64,000 bases of DNA. Origin: Lumbricus rubellus (taxonomy: Eukaryota; Annelida; Clitellata; Crassiclitellata; Lumbricidae). The DNA is taken from assembly GCA_945859605.1 (NCBI GenBank), contig OX243825.1, forward strand, positions 22,951,554 through 23,015,553, given 5' to 3'. This document shows positions 21,461 to 34,093 of this stretch, one piece after another. A program made the translations under genes and the position numbers. Each line of letters opens with the position of its first letter. The stretch's first letter is position 1. The notes beneath the pieces are model-generated. The model was not told the origin of the DNA. It made no database searches and was given only the letters and a program-made list of their open reading frames with translations.

Positions 21461-24400
21461 CCTCTGTTGAGCTGCGATGATTGAGAAGTTGCGTTTCTTT
21501 GCTATATCGTCTGGTTCTAATTTCTATTTTAGATTTACGTAATTTGCTAATCGTAGTATTTGTGCTCATTAGGTTTTCTTTTAAGATTTATCATTTGTAT
21601 AAAGATTGTAATATGATTCTGTATATTGCATTGCTATGTTTCATTGTTATATTGCATTGTTATATTGCATTGTTATATTGCATTGTTATGTTGCGCTTGG
21701 TTTCGGTTTCTATCTGCCATCATTTATTGGACAATTCAACAGAATTTTCAACGGCTAAATATATTGTAGGTAAAAAAAGTATATTTAGAGGACACATCGA
21801 TATGGAAGATATGTACACTGTGTTTGATATTTTTTTCTACAGTGTGCTGAAATGAATTGCTGTCTTAATGTAAAACTTTGCCATCTATCTACAGTAATTT
21901 CAAGCTATCTTCTCTTTCATTGGGGAAATTTCTAGCACCTGTGGAACCTTGATCACTTGATCTCTGTATTTCTTGCCAAGTACAAATCTTTGCTCTTGAA
22001 GGTTTGCACTTTCTTCCATACTAGTAAATAGCTGGTTGCCATAAGTGAAAGTATCGAGGAGTGTTGTCTTGTCCTGGCTTATTATTCTACAGTTCTTGTG
22101 TAATAATAATAAACCACATGGATGCTTGATGACAGAACTTCAAGTAGGTTTGCCTACCGGACTGTCATCTAAATATTGCGAAATTCAAATCTGTGTCGAG
22201 CAAAAAAAATTCAAGATATTTGTTCCACTAGTGCTTCCTGTCCAACACGTCTACAATGAGTGCACGGACTGTACACTATAAGTGGAAAGATCAGATGGCA
22301 AGGAGAGGATAGGTCATACGCTCTCATCTACTGATGAGGCTAAGAATAGAAACTGTTAATGCTTCATGCCCACTGCTGCTGCCTCAGGGATAGCTTAACA
22401 CAGGGATGACAAGCATATTAATTTAGAGTTGAATGTACTGGTAAACAATGCCACTCATTGTTGAAGTGCTGCTTATCTTCTTCATGCGAGTCTACGATAC
22501 TGTGTGATTGGGGGGGGGGGGGGGGTGTGCTTTTTTGTGTATGTGTGTAAGAATGTATGTTTGTGTATATTTTAATAGTGCCTTTAGGACTTGTGTGAAA
22601 CTAATTGTTTAAACATAGAAAGCACAAATGGAGAAACAGCTGCATGGAAAGGGTTCCATTTTACTTGTTGCAATCCAGTACTTAGGAGAGGCTTGTAAAA
22701 GGTATTGTGTCGATTTGAAACTACCTTATATGGCAGTTAATGTTTTTAAATGGTTTCGAGGTCCTTGTGAGTGCTGGATATAGGAAGACATTCCTTCTTC
22801 TAGTATTTATTCCTTATTGATTTTTCCTATTTGTACTCTGGTTTTTTTTCTTTTACGTGACGAGGGTTTGTCATTTGGATCTCTGTACTTTAACTTCAGA
22901 GGTGGAATTGCTTCGATAAAACATACATATTTTCGATGTTTTGTGCTATTTTTTAATCTTCTGAGTTAAGAATTAATTTTTTAGCCTGGATGTACAGTAT
23001 GTATTGCTTTTTCATAGGTTCTTCAGAAATTTTTTCAGCTAAAATATAAGTATTGGCGGTTAGGTTTCCAGTTTAGACAGTCAGAAAATGTATGATGTTG
23101 CTTATTCTGTGTTTGGTAGAAGCAGTGTACAATGCTGAGTACAGGGAAATGACTGATAGCAAGTGCACGCAGTATACATATAATTATACATTTGCATCAT
23201 TTATCATAGGACACTGTTGATGATGAAACAGTTGAATTTTTTATGGGCATTGTGGCATATCAGACACTCATCAGTTAGTTTTAGGAAAGAAATACTAGGA
23301 AAATTGATGGGAAATGAAATTGCTGTGTAGAGGTGAGGACCAAATTAGTCTATACACTGGAAACAGACATGAAGATCAGAAATGGCAGCAATGAAGAATG
23401 AACTTTTAGATGCCTATGATCACTGAAATTGTTGGTTATTCATCCTACTGTACAACGGACAAAAGTCTGCAGGAGAGAAGACAGTAAGGATTTGCTTATA
23501 CTTTGTATTGTAACTTCTTATTTATGCAGCATATCAAGGCTTTCCCGAAATTGTTTTAAGACAAATCAAGCAAACTGAAAATATTTTGCAAAAATTATTT
23601 CAGTCTAGTTTTATTTGTTGATGTATGTATGAATGACATTAACAGCAAATAGAACTGATCATGACATTAGCTAAACACGAAGTAATATGAGATTAGATCT
23701 ATGACCATCATGTGAGCCATAAAAATAAGACTAAAGAATTTTTAAACTAAAGCACAGCTGTTTTGACATACTGTGCTCATCACAAGTCAAATAGTTAACA
23801 TTGTAGTAATGTTGCTGTGACTTTTATGTCGGCCTACTTGTGAAACTAAAATGATGTCTTTCTTTCACTTGTTAATTGGTAGACATTGTATTCAAGTTGT
23901 TGAATGTTTGTTGGGATTCATTATCGTTTCAGAGTTGTTTCAGCACAATGTTGGTGATAATTGTAATCATGCTGAAATATAAACATCCTATCATAGACCT
24001 ATTTTTGTTTTCTGAGAGTTCACTCAAGAGTGTCTCAATGTCTCAGATTCTATAGCAGAGTAGGACTGCTCTCCCAAGCAATGTCCATCATTTGGTCTAT
24101 GACTAATCTTCGCTCTGTACAACATTGCTTGCAAACTAGATATCTTTTAAATTCTGATATATTGTGACTGTAATTATGCATTAATATTCATTTGGGTTGA
24201 TTTAGAAATCTCATTAGTTGCTGATGAAAGTCAGTAGATGATTATTATCAATATTTTATGATTTTACTCAACTTTTTAGACACTTGTAACATAGATGCTT
24301 TACTTTCTGATGTATTAAAATAATTACTTGGCGCACTGTGGATATTAGTTAATCTTTGTTGCCTCTTTGGTTAGGTGTTTATTAAAGAAATAACGAATTT

Positions 24401-24530
24401 TCAGAATTGTGTTGCTCAAATTTGTTCGTTTATTTTAGATACATGTTGGATTTGCAGTAATTTTTTTAGTTTTCACATATGTATGAATGAATGCAGACTA
24501 ATAATGTACAAATAGTGCATAAAGCACATC
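21461..24530. other. Intergenic AT-rich stretch, no gene recognised
   Basis: Apart from the 13-bp repeat and a run of about 17 G at 22510, I see no coding exon, RNA gene or transposon. The ORF at 21481-21855 is AT-rich text crossing the 13-bp repeat. Confidence 0.6.
21605..21690. repeat. 13-bp tandem repeat TTATATTGCATTG
   Basis: Four to five copies occur about 170 bp past the annexin polyadenylation signal. Confidence 0.75.
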
Positions 24531-24535
24531 AGCAT

Positions 24536-25150
24536 GAAGTAAATGTACCTGAAGTAAATGTGCCTGAAATAGATATGCCTGAAGTAAATGTGCCTGAAAT
24601 AGATGTGCCTGAAGTAATGTGCCTGAAGTGGATGATGTGCCTGTAGTAAATGTGCCTGAAGTAGATGTGCTTGAAGTAAATGTGCCTGAAGTAAATGTAC
24701 CTGAAGTAATGTGCCTGTAGTAAATGTGCCTGAAGTAAATGTTCCTGAAGTAAATGAAGTGGATGTGCCTGAAGTAAATGTATTCGAAGTAGATGTGCCT
24801 GTAGTAAATGTGCCTGAAGTAGATGTGCCTGAAGTAAATGTATTCGAAGTAGATGTGCCTGTAGTAAATGTGCCTGAAGTAATGTGCCTGTAGTAAATGT
24901 GCCTGTAGTAAATGTGCCTGTAGTAAATGTGCCTGAAGTAAATGAATTGTATGTGCCTGAAGTAAATGTACCTGAAGTAAATGTGCCTGTAGTAAATGTG
25001 CCTGAAGTAAATGAATTGGATGTGCCTGAAGTAAATGTACCTGAAGTAAATGTGCCTGTAGTAAGTGTGCCTGAAGTAAATGTGCCTGTAGTAAATGTGC
25101 CTAAAGTAAATGAAGTGGATGTGCCTGAAGTAAATGAAAATTGCAAGTAG
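24536..25150. repeat. 15-bp minisatellite GTGCCTGAAGTAAAT
   Basis: About 40 copies of a 15-bp unit occur with variants (GTAGTAAAT, GAAGTGGAT). The plus strand reads VPEVN/VPVVN pentapeptides in frames at 24711-24893 and 24884-25150. The minus strand reads Thr/Ser/Gly repeats. The frame is broken by one-base unit changes, so I do not call a protein. Confidence 0.9.
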
Positions 25151-25159
25151 ATAGTAGTC

Positions 25160-25365
25160 AAAAATTGCGGAAAGTAGTGGTTTTTGGACTTCCTTGAACG
25201 TAATACGAGCCCAAAAAGGTAAGAAAAGTAGGTGGTGACTTTAAAAAAGTAGTCAGAAATTTTGATGACTTAAAAAGGTCGTCAGAAAATTTCAGCCCCA
25301 AAAGAGTCGATTTTTTTCCGGCCGGCATGTTCTCACCTCAAAATCTACCAGTGCAGCCCTGGATG
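25160..25365. mobile_element. Fragment related to the hAT-like MITE family
   Basis: AAAAAAGTAGTCAGAAATTT and AAAGGTCGTCAGAAAATTT match the interior of the elements at 36004-36528 and 39061-39387. The edge is GTGCAGCCCTGGA. A matching left end was not found; the minisatellite may have grown inside the element. Confidence 0.4.
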
Positions 25366-25479
25366 TGTCCATACTTTATCATTGTTTATTCACTCATAAT
25401 TTGTTTATTCACTCATGTACCTAGGTACACATACACTTATGTCTGGAGTTGTATGTCAACAGAGGCGCTATGGTAACAT

Positions 25480-26160
25480 GTTATTTATAACAATAAAGAC
25501 CCATTGATATGCATTATGCAGGCCGCTGTTCTCTGAATTTAAAAAGGCACAATGGCTGCGTGTCATAATAATTGACGCTATGTAACAATGGATCTTTATT
25601 CTCCAAATTTTAAATCGCTAAGAATAGAAGTGTTTCATAATTGAAATGACGTAACAGTGGGTTCTTTTTCCTGCTAATTCAAAATGAAGTATGTCATATT
25701 AAGTCAACGCTGCGTAACAATGAACCTTTAATTTACAAAATCAAAATTCTTAATAATAGACGTGATTCATAATAATTGAAGTGACGTAACAAGGGGCCTT
25801 CATTTCCCAAATTATAAATAGGCCTATAGAGACGCCACAATTGACCTTGTTCGCCAAATTTAGACCTGCTAATAATAGGCTAAACATACTTCGTGATAGA
25901 ATGACGTAGCAGTGGGCCTTTATTCGGTAAACATAAACCTAATACGGTAATTATGGACTTGTTTCTTAATTGAGATGACGTTGCAACCGATCCTTATTCG
26001 AATCTCTCTATATATCTAGACCTATGTTTTGAAATTGCTGATTATCTATAGACTTGTGTAATCTAACGATAAAATTGACGTCACAATGGGTCTATTTTCC
26101 TCCTAATTTTAATTGTAGCCTACATTGCATAATTTATGTGACGTAACAATAAGGTTTTCG
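25480..26160. repeat. Degenerate ~75-bp tandem repeat
   Basis: About eight diverged copies share TGACGTAACAATGGGCCTTTATT, a CCAAATTTAAA block and AATAATAGA(C)GT-CATAATAATTGA. No gene lies in it. Confidence 0.65.
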
Positions 26161-26417
26161 ATTATAAAATATTAGCAGTCTAGCAGAAGCTGATCGAACT
26201 TGTAGACTTTTTGTAGTAACAAACGATAAATAATTATAGTTTCTTTTAGTCTGATAACTGAGTGACGACGCAATTGATGCGAGAAGACCCATCTAATAAT
26301 CTAAAAGAATTTATATCAGATCTCATGCTTCAAGAGAATGAGTGAATTCGTTCTTGGTCTAACTGTCGTCGCTTTTTGGTAGTTAGTAACTTCTATGGTA
26401 GATAATGAAGGCAGGCT

Positions 26418-26717
26418 ATGGTAGAAGAAGAAGAAGAAGAAGAAGAAGAAGAAGAGGAGGAGGAGGAGGAGGAGGAGGAGGAGGAGGAGGAGGAGGAAGA
26501 AGAAGAAGAAGAAGAAGAAGAAGAAGAAGAGGAGGAGGAGGAGGAGGAGGAGGAGGAGGAGGAAGAAGAAGAAGAAGAAGAAGAAGAAGAGGAAGAGGAA
26601 GAGGAAGAGGAAGAGGAAGAGGAAGAGGAAGAGGAAGAGGAAGAGGAAGAGCAGGAGGAGGAGGAGGAGGAGGAGGTGAAGGAAGAGGAGGAGGAAGAAG
26701 AGGAGGAAGAGGTAGAG
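26418..26717. repeat. (GAA)n/(GAG)n compound microsatellite, ~300 bp
   Basis: Alternating blocks of GAA and GAG run without interruption, purines on the plus strand. ORFs of poly-Glu, poly-Ser, Arg/Gly and Leu/Pro over it are composition effects. Confidence 0.97.
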
Positions 26718-27223
26718 CGCAGACCTCTAGGGCCAATACATCTTAAACAAGACACCCATCAAGCCAGTGTTCAATTAAGTCGCCCTGTGGAGGAGGAGGA
26801 GAGGGGAGGGGTTCTGAGGGTGGAGGGGAAACATGTTCAAACCTAATGGGGGGGGGACGTCCTGTGCATATTTCTTAATGGGGACCATGGCCGGATTGGC
26901 CCCTGAATCCGCCCCTGCAGCTGAATCAGTAGGCCTAGGCATAGGGGCCTACTGTAACACTTGAGCCCCTGTGAGAACAGGGAGTGAACCATGCAGTAAT
27001 GAGCGAAAACTGACGTCGGGAGGGTGAAGGTCGGTCCAGGAGGGTAAGGCCGGTTCGAGAGAAAGGAGACTGATCGAGCCCGGTTGCTTGGGGCAGAGGA
27101 TAGAAGCCGTGGGCAAATAAGGCATGTGCCCATGCGATACAACAATGGTTTTCTGCAGTAAATGGGAGCCGTAAAAATAAAAAACACTAAAAACATCTCT
27201 TTTGCTCTGCATTTCAACAATCT

Positions 27224-27229
27224 TTTATT
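27224..27229 (-). terminator. Polyadenylation signal of the DUF4795-like gene
   Basis: TTTATT on the plus strand is AATAAA on the minus strand, about 190 bases past the stop codon at 27416. No better signal lies closer. Confidence 0.6.
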
Positions 27230-27415
27230 AACACGGGCAATACGTTGCGCAAAGGTACAAGGTACACAAGTACAAGGGCACAAAGGGACAATGTAAACAA
27301 GGTACAAAAAGTAGTCCACACACGCGTTCGATGACCACTGCATATTCATAGACCTCTGTACATTTGGCCTATACGCAATATCCGTGACCTTAATTCATTG
27401 ACTATAAAGTGAAAG

Positions 27416-27615
27416 TTATTGGTAACTTTCTTCTGGTTTCTTTTGCGACAGATCTTCCGCTGGTGCCTCGTCTTCTTCCTTAAGATCATCGAGACCGACG
27501 TTTTTTTCGGAGTCAAGTTGACCAGGGTCTGCAGCAGCAGCTGCTGCGGAAACATCTGTGGGATGATCAGCGGTGCTGGGGCTTGACCCCCGCTTGTCGT
27601 ACAGCGGTTCGCCAC
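27416..27615 (-). CDS. DUF4795-like gene, last exon
   Basis: A phase-1 entry after the GATCGTAG acceptor reads GGEPLYDKRGSSPSTADHP, an Ala-rich run, and an acidic end EEDEAPAEDLSQKKPEESYQ before TAA at 27416-27418. The reading frame is open only in the phase set by exon 28838, which supports it. The 3' UTR then runs to the signal at 27224. Confidence 0.75.
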
Positions 27616-27734
27616 CTACGATCACACAACCAAATTAAGGCAATCGTAATCTCCACATTTTGTAAGCGTCACTCGAAATATGCCAAGCGCATATTCACGA
27701 GCGCAACCAGGGTAAACTAACTCTTTTCTAAATC

Positions 27735-27775
<41 letters not shown>

Positions 27776-30700
27776 CAATCGAAGTCTATTTAGATCTGTT
27801 TAGACCAGGCGGCCAGGCCTATAATTAACATTTCGTTCTTGGCTCATCTCAGTCGTCGAGCCCTACGTTCTTTTGTCATTCAAAAGTCTATCACTCAGAT
27901 CCAGTCACTCTTGGAATTCACTCTGGAGGTCACTCTGGACAGATGACACAGGCATATGTGAATGGTCACAAAATCAGTGGCGTAGCCACTAGCCAAGGGG
28001 TTTAGGGGTTAAACCCCCACTGGCTTATGAAAAACGTTTTCTAATGGTTATTTATTCACTTAAATAAGAAAGAAAAAAAATAATTTTTTGTAGAAACAAC
28101 TGTTTTCTTCCCTTTGCTACTTTATTCCATTTTTTATTATTTAATTTGTTTACTGTATACTGTTTGGTTGGTGTCAGGAAGAGCATCCGGCCATAGACCC
28201 CCCATCATAAATTACTGGCTACGCCACTGTACAAAATATATAATTGCAACGGATGGGCCCTTATAACGGTTGTGCCCCTGAGACGGGGTTCATAGGCCTA
28301 ATTATTGCCCATACTTAGATCCGGTCCTAATCACAGAGACATTAAATGATTACCAGATGATTTAGAGATCCGGTCATAATCACAGAGACATTAAATGATT
28401 ACCAGATGATTCAGAGATCCGGTCATAATCACAGAGACATTAAATGATTACCAGATGATTCAGAGATCCGGTCATAATCACAGAGATATTAAATGATTAC
28501 CAGATGATTCAGAGATCCGGTCCTAATCACAGAGACATTAAATGATTACCAGATGATTCAGAGATCCGGTCATAATCACAGAGACAAATGATTACCAGAT
28601 GATTCAGATATCCGGTCATAATCACAGAGACATTAAATGATTACCAGATGATTCAGAGATCCGGTCCTAATCACAGAGACATTAAATGATTACCAGATGA
28701 TTCAGAGATCCGGTCCTAATCACAGAGACATTAAATGATTACCAGATGATTCAGAGATCCGGTCATAATCACAGAGACAAATGATTACCAGATGATTCAG
28801 AGTTCCGGTGATAATCACAGAGACATTAAATGATTACCAGATGATTCAGATTGTCGTCTTAGTCTTTCCTCCTCCTCTGCAATCGAGAATGCAGTTGCGC
28901 TTAAAGAAATTCGCATCTTCTCCGGAAGTAGGCCGACAATTGCCGTGGCAACGGCCGGATTTGCCGGAGTTGTCCGACGACTGGCTAAAGATGCAGGAGA
29001 TTTAACGGGAGGGAGACTCCTTTCTTTACCTATAACCAAACGACAAAGATTGATTAATTATTATAATTATCTACAGATGTATCAACAAATTAGGAATTAC
29101 CGTATCATATTTGTTGCATACAAGTATGCTGAAGCTTTAATAACCAGTGTTTGGGCGGGGAGATACAGGTTTCTGGGGAGTGGGCACAAGGCCATAGCTA
29201 GGGGTGTTTGGGTATTTGAACTCCCCCAAATGAAAAATTTTGCAAAAATAATATAATGCATAATTATACTATAATACTAGCACATAATGTTGGAAGCGAT
29301 CAGCATACCAATGATGCACGCTGACCTTTCAGAAGGAGTACACAACAGTTCTTGGTTAACTTGCTTTGACAGTCATTGGATAGGTTGGGGTTAAACATTC
29401 AAACTCCATCAAAGGTAGAATGATGCTTCGGAAATTATTCTCCAATTGCTAAGTTGTTTCCACGTATGCGCACTGCACGCCTTGATCGATTCTGCGTTAA
29501 GTTCAGTTCACTATTCATGCCGTTGCATGGCATTGTCCCTCATCCCATCGCAGGTATTAGGTCTTATGTGAGCAGTGCTATTGCTAAAGTAGGCCTATTT
29601 ACTGTTTGCATTGTGTCATTTAATTAGGCCTATAATCGCATTTCTACTGCTTACATTTATTCTCGAATGGCAGTTGTAATGAAGATGAAATGTTATTGTG
29701 TACAGAATGACTATACCTGATGAAAATGGTATTGTGTACAGAATGACTATATACCTGATAAAAATGGTATTGTGTACAGAATGACTATAATACCTGATGA
29801 AAATGGTATTGTGTACAGATTGACTATACCTGATGAAAATGGTATTGTGTACAGAATGACTATACCTGATGAAAATGGTATTGTGTACAGAATGACTATA
29901 ATACCTGATGAAAATGGTATTGTGTACAGAATGACTATACCTGATGAAAATGGTATTGTGTACAGAATGACTATAATACCTGATGAAAATGGTATTGTGT
30001 ACAGAATGACTATATACCTGATGAAAATGGTATTGTGTACAGAATGACTATATATACCTGATGAAAATGGTATTGTGTACAGAATGACTATATACCTGAT
30101 GAAAATGGTATTGTGTACAGAATGACTATATACCTGATGAAAATGGTATTGTGTACAGAATGACTATATACCTGATGAAAATGGTATTGTGTACAGAATG
30201 ATTATAATACCTGAGGATGCTGCAGGTGGCGGTTGTGAAATGCCGTCCTCTTCTGTAATCGCTGGTTCAGATATGCGTGCGGCATTTGGTGCCGATGAGC
30301 GTGGGGCATGTGGTGCTTTCATGGGAACTCCTTGGGTCAAAACAGCCGGCGTTTGGCGACGTTTTGCTAAGTGGAGTTGAAAATTGGGTTGAGAGCTCCT
30401 GCCACTGCCATCTGCCCCAACAAAAATCAGATTGCTATATGACACAGATCGTCACGACTCACAAGGCTCCACTGAATAGGAATTTAGGAAACCCTAGACT
30501 ACGGGATGCATTAAAATGTTCAGAGGAAATATTTCCGTGAGACTCTCAATTTTTACTCTTAAGGACATTTTTTCTGTTCTTACCACAGTCAGGTCCTCGG
30601 AGTTGAAAATTAATTAGGAATGCCTAAAAGACCAGTGGATGGGTTGGAGAGCAGCCATGCATAGCCACCGTCCACCGTGATGGTTATGCATGGTAACTGT

Positions 30701-30916
30701 CTGTGGCTGTGATGCGGATACCTGAAGATGCTGAGCTTCGTCTCCTTGCTGATGATTCGTCATCCTCTGCAATCACTTCTCCGGCGGACGATCGATTTGA
30801 AGACGGTGGAGTCTTATTTCCTGGAAGAGAATGACTCTGAACGAATCCAGTTCCACGACGTTTGACGAGTCCTGCAGCAGGAGGTGGTCCTCCTAATCAA
30901 TCAATCAATCAGCCAG

Positions 30917-30947
<31 letters not shown>

Positions 30948-33900
30948 ATCGATCGATCGATCGATCAATCAATCAATCAATCAATCGATTGATCAATCAA
31001 TCAATCAGTCAGTCAATCAACCAATCAACCAATCAATCAAACAATCAATCAATCAATCAATCAATCGATCGATCAATCAATCATCAATCAATCAATCAAT
31101 CATCAATCCATCAATCAATCAATCAATCATCAATCCATCAATAAATTAATCAGTCATCAGTCAGTCAGTCAATCAATCAGCCAATCAATCAATCAGCCAG
31201 TCAATAAATAAATAAATAAATCAATCAATCAATTCCATCGAACCTCGAGCCCTCCGACTGCGAGGCAGCGAACCCACCACTACGCCACCACGACCCACAT
31301 GTATGTCGGGTATTCTGGATAGCTGATAAGCAAATAAATATAGCATCAGAGGTTTGTGTTTGCTATCGCCATCAACCTGACCATCTTGATTAGACCTTTA
31401 GATAAACTGCCACTTGGGTTAAGCCTGTTACCACGTTCGTTTAACTAGCAATGATTTGTTAAATGTTTTGCAACATTGCCATATCAGAGATGATCAGTGT
31501 TGCCCTCCTCTTTTATCCACGCTTGGCACTGGCACTGGCAGAAAACAACCCGCAATGAGACTGCTACAGTAACTGTTACTGTCTACCATTGTTAGACTTG
31601 AGACCAGTTCATCACAAATGGGGGGCGGGTGGGGTGGGGAGCAGCCATGCATAGCCACCGTGGTGCATGGCTATGCATGGCGACCGTCTGTGGCTGTGAT
31701 GCGGATACCTGAGCTTCGTCTCCTTGCTGATGATTCGTCATCCTCTGGAATCACTTCTCCTGCGGACGATCGATTGGAAGATGGTGGAGTCTTATTTCCT
31801 GGAAGAGAATGACTCTGAACGAATCCAGTTCCACGACGTTTGACGAGCCCTGCAGCTGGAGGTGGTCCTCCTAATCAATCAATCAATAAATCAGTCAGTC
31901 AATCAATCAATCCCATCAATCAATCAATCAATCGATCAATCTATCGATCGGTCAGTCAGTCAATCAATCAATCAGCCAGTCAACATATAAATAAATAAAT
32001 CAATCTATCAATTCCATCGAACCTCGAACATTCCGGCTCCAAGGCAATGACGCCACCACTACACCACCGCGCCCCACAATTTCAATAAAGAAAAAAATTA
32101 TAATTATAGATTAAATGGCCAACTTTCAGCAAATAATTATAAATTGTTACCTGAAGAACGTCGTCTCTGTTGCGATCCATCGTCATCTTCTGAAATCGAA
32201 TCTGAATTCGGACGACCAGCGACTCTGGTTCTGACGGGATGTCCGAGACCCAGATTGGCCGGAGTTCCACGGCGTAAGATTGCGTGGCGAGGTGGGGCGC
32301 TTGGTTCGGATGGCCTGCGACTGGTGTCTTCTTTTCCTCCTTCTAAAACATGAAAGACACAAGTTATGATGGTCAGAGAGTAGACGGTCTAAATTAGGGC
32401 TAAAAGTGGTTTGAAAAAATTGCCGAGTCTCTGGACCAGAGAGGCTAGATATCTGCAGTGTTTATTCAAGTGAAAATAAAACCAGTGGCAGTTCAACTAC
32501 ATCGATCACATTTCTTGACCAGCTTACTGCATGTCCCTCCATCAGTTTATATGCATCTATCTGTAATACTCGGGGTTCTTAGGCTAACCCACTCTTACCT
32601 AAGGGACCCTCTGTACCTAACAGGCTTCCCCTAGATAAGGTATTACCTCTTATGATAAACTACTGATGCTCAGGGGAGACTACACTACACAGGAAGCGAT
32701 ACTGAACGATGCGTACATTCTAAGTATTTTAATAATCTAAATCAACTACAACTATACTTACACTAGAAACAATGATGAACAGGTTAATGATTCCTAAGCC
32801 TAACAAAGATAATAATAATAATTACAAAGCTGACGATCTGTTTAACTCTCCAGGCGACTGCGGCAGACCGTCCTGAATGAAAGCTTACACTGACTTTTAT
32901 ATGCAATAATTATGACTTGACTATTAACTAGCTCCCGCCCTAACCAATGGCGAAGCAGATCTCTAAACTCACTGCCAATCAGAGTTGATTGTCAGTGTCC
33001 TAGCTAAGATGATTTCACAGATTAACATGTCACTCACAGTCATTGTATATATGATAAATGAATGTCCTATTGCCTATCATCTAATGTTATTGTTCTTTTA
33101 ACACTTAACTAACAGTAATGTATTATATATCCATAGATTCGTTTCCATCCCTTGTTTGCTGCCTGTCTGTCTGGTTGCCTCTTTGTTGAATTGTTTGAAT
33201 GTTTGTATCATTGTATGTAGCCTGCCTTCTTCTCAAACTGCCCTGGCCTCACTGACTTAGGCTACTGTCCAACTACTGACTGTCAAGTTTTTTTCGCTAT
33301 ATAGCAGCTTAACTTCACACTATCGTGGTAGTTTATAGGCTCACATGTGAGGGCAGTCTAAATTTTAAAAAGCATGTTTTACACCTCCTGTAGTGTATCG
33401 CCCTTGGCCAAGGTCGTTGGTTCATATATGGTAAATCCGTTGGTGAACAGACAAAATGAAAAGTTTGACAATAGATTGATTGATTGATTAATATATTAAC
33501 TGATTGATTGATCGATTGATTAACTAATTGATTGATTGACTGATTGACAATAGATTGATTGATTGATTGATCGACTGATTGACTGATTACACCTGACCAC
33601 CTGATGGATTCGTCTGAAGTTGCTGTGCTTCATTCGGTCTCACTGAAGTCGCTTCGGTCGGCAAAGGCGCTGTGCCGATCTCTCCTCCTCCTCCATCTGC
33701 CTCATGAAATCCTATACATGTATACATATTAGAGGTATTATGCATATGTTATGTGGGAAGATTACAATAAACAACTGGCGGGGGCACATGCTGAGGGGAG
33801 ACTCGCTCTTGAGGACTGTTCTCGAGGGAAGAATGGAGGGAAAGAAACCACCAGGAAGACCAAGAAAGATGATGTTGGACTGGTTGATGGTCAGAGAAAA

Positions 33901-33995
33901 GGGGACGAGGATATAAAGAAATCAAGGAAAAAGCACAGAATAGACAAGAATGGTGTCGTTTGAATTTTGGACCTGCCTAAGGGCAGAACACTAAA

Positions 33996-34030
<35 letters not shown>

Positions 34031-34046
34031 AGAAGAAGAAGAAGAA

Positions 34047-34093
<47 letters not shown>

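Larger units (their letters stand above)
30640..32080. repeat. Intragenic tandem duplication (~1 kb unit) containing a coding exon
   Basis: The block GCAGCCATGCATAGCCACCG, the exon, the (AATC)n tract and a tRNA-like end (ATTCCATCGAACCTCGA) occur in the same order at 30640-31300 and 31610-32080. Exon copies differ by one 9-bp insertion (171 vs 162 nt) and a few bases. The second unit has a shorter (AATC)n tract. Confidence 0.88.

Noticed and set aside
24529..25161. 210-codon minus-strand ORF rich in Thr, Ser and Gly
   Set aside because: It is the complement of the 15-bp minisatellite, and its repeat phase changes partway through.
26393..26846. Poly-Glu, poly-Ser and Arg/Gly ORFs up to 142 codons
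   Set aside because: They arise from a GAA/GAG microsatellite and no adjoining exon extends them.
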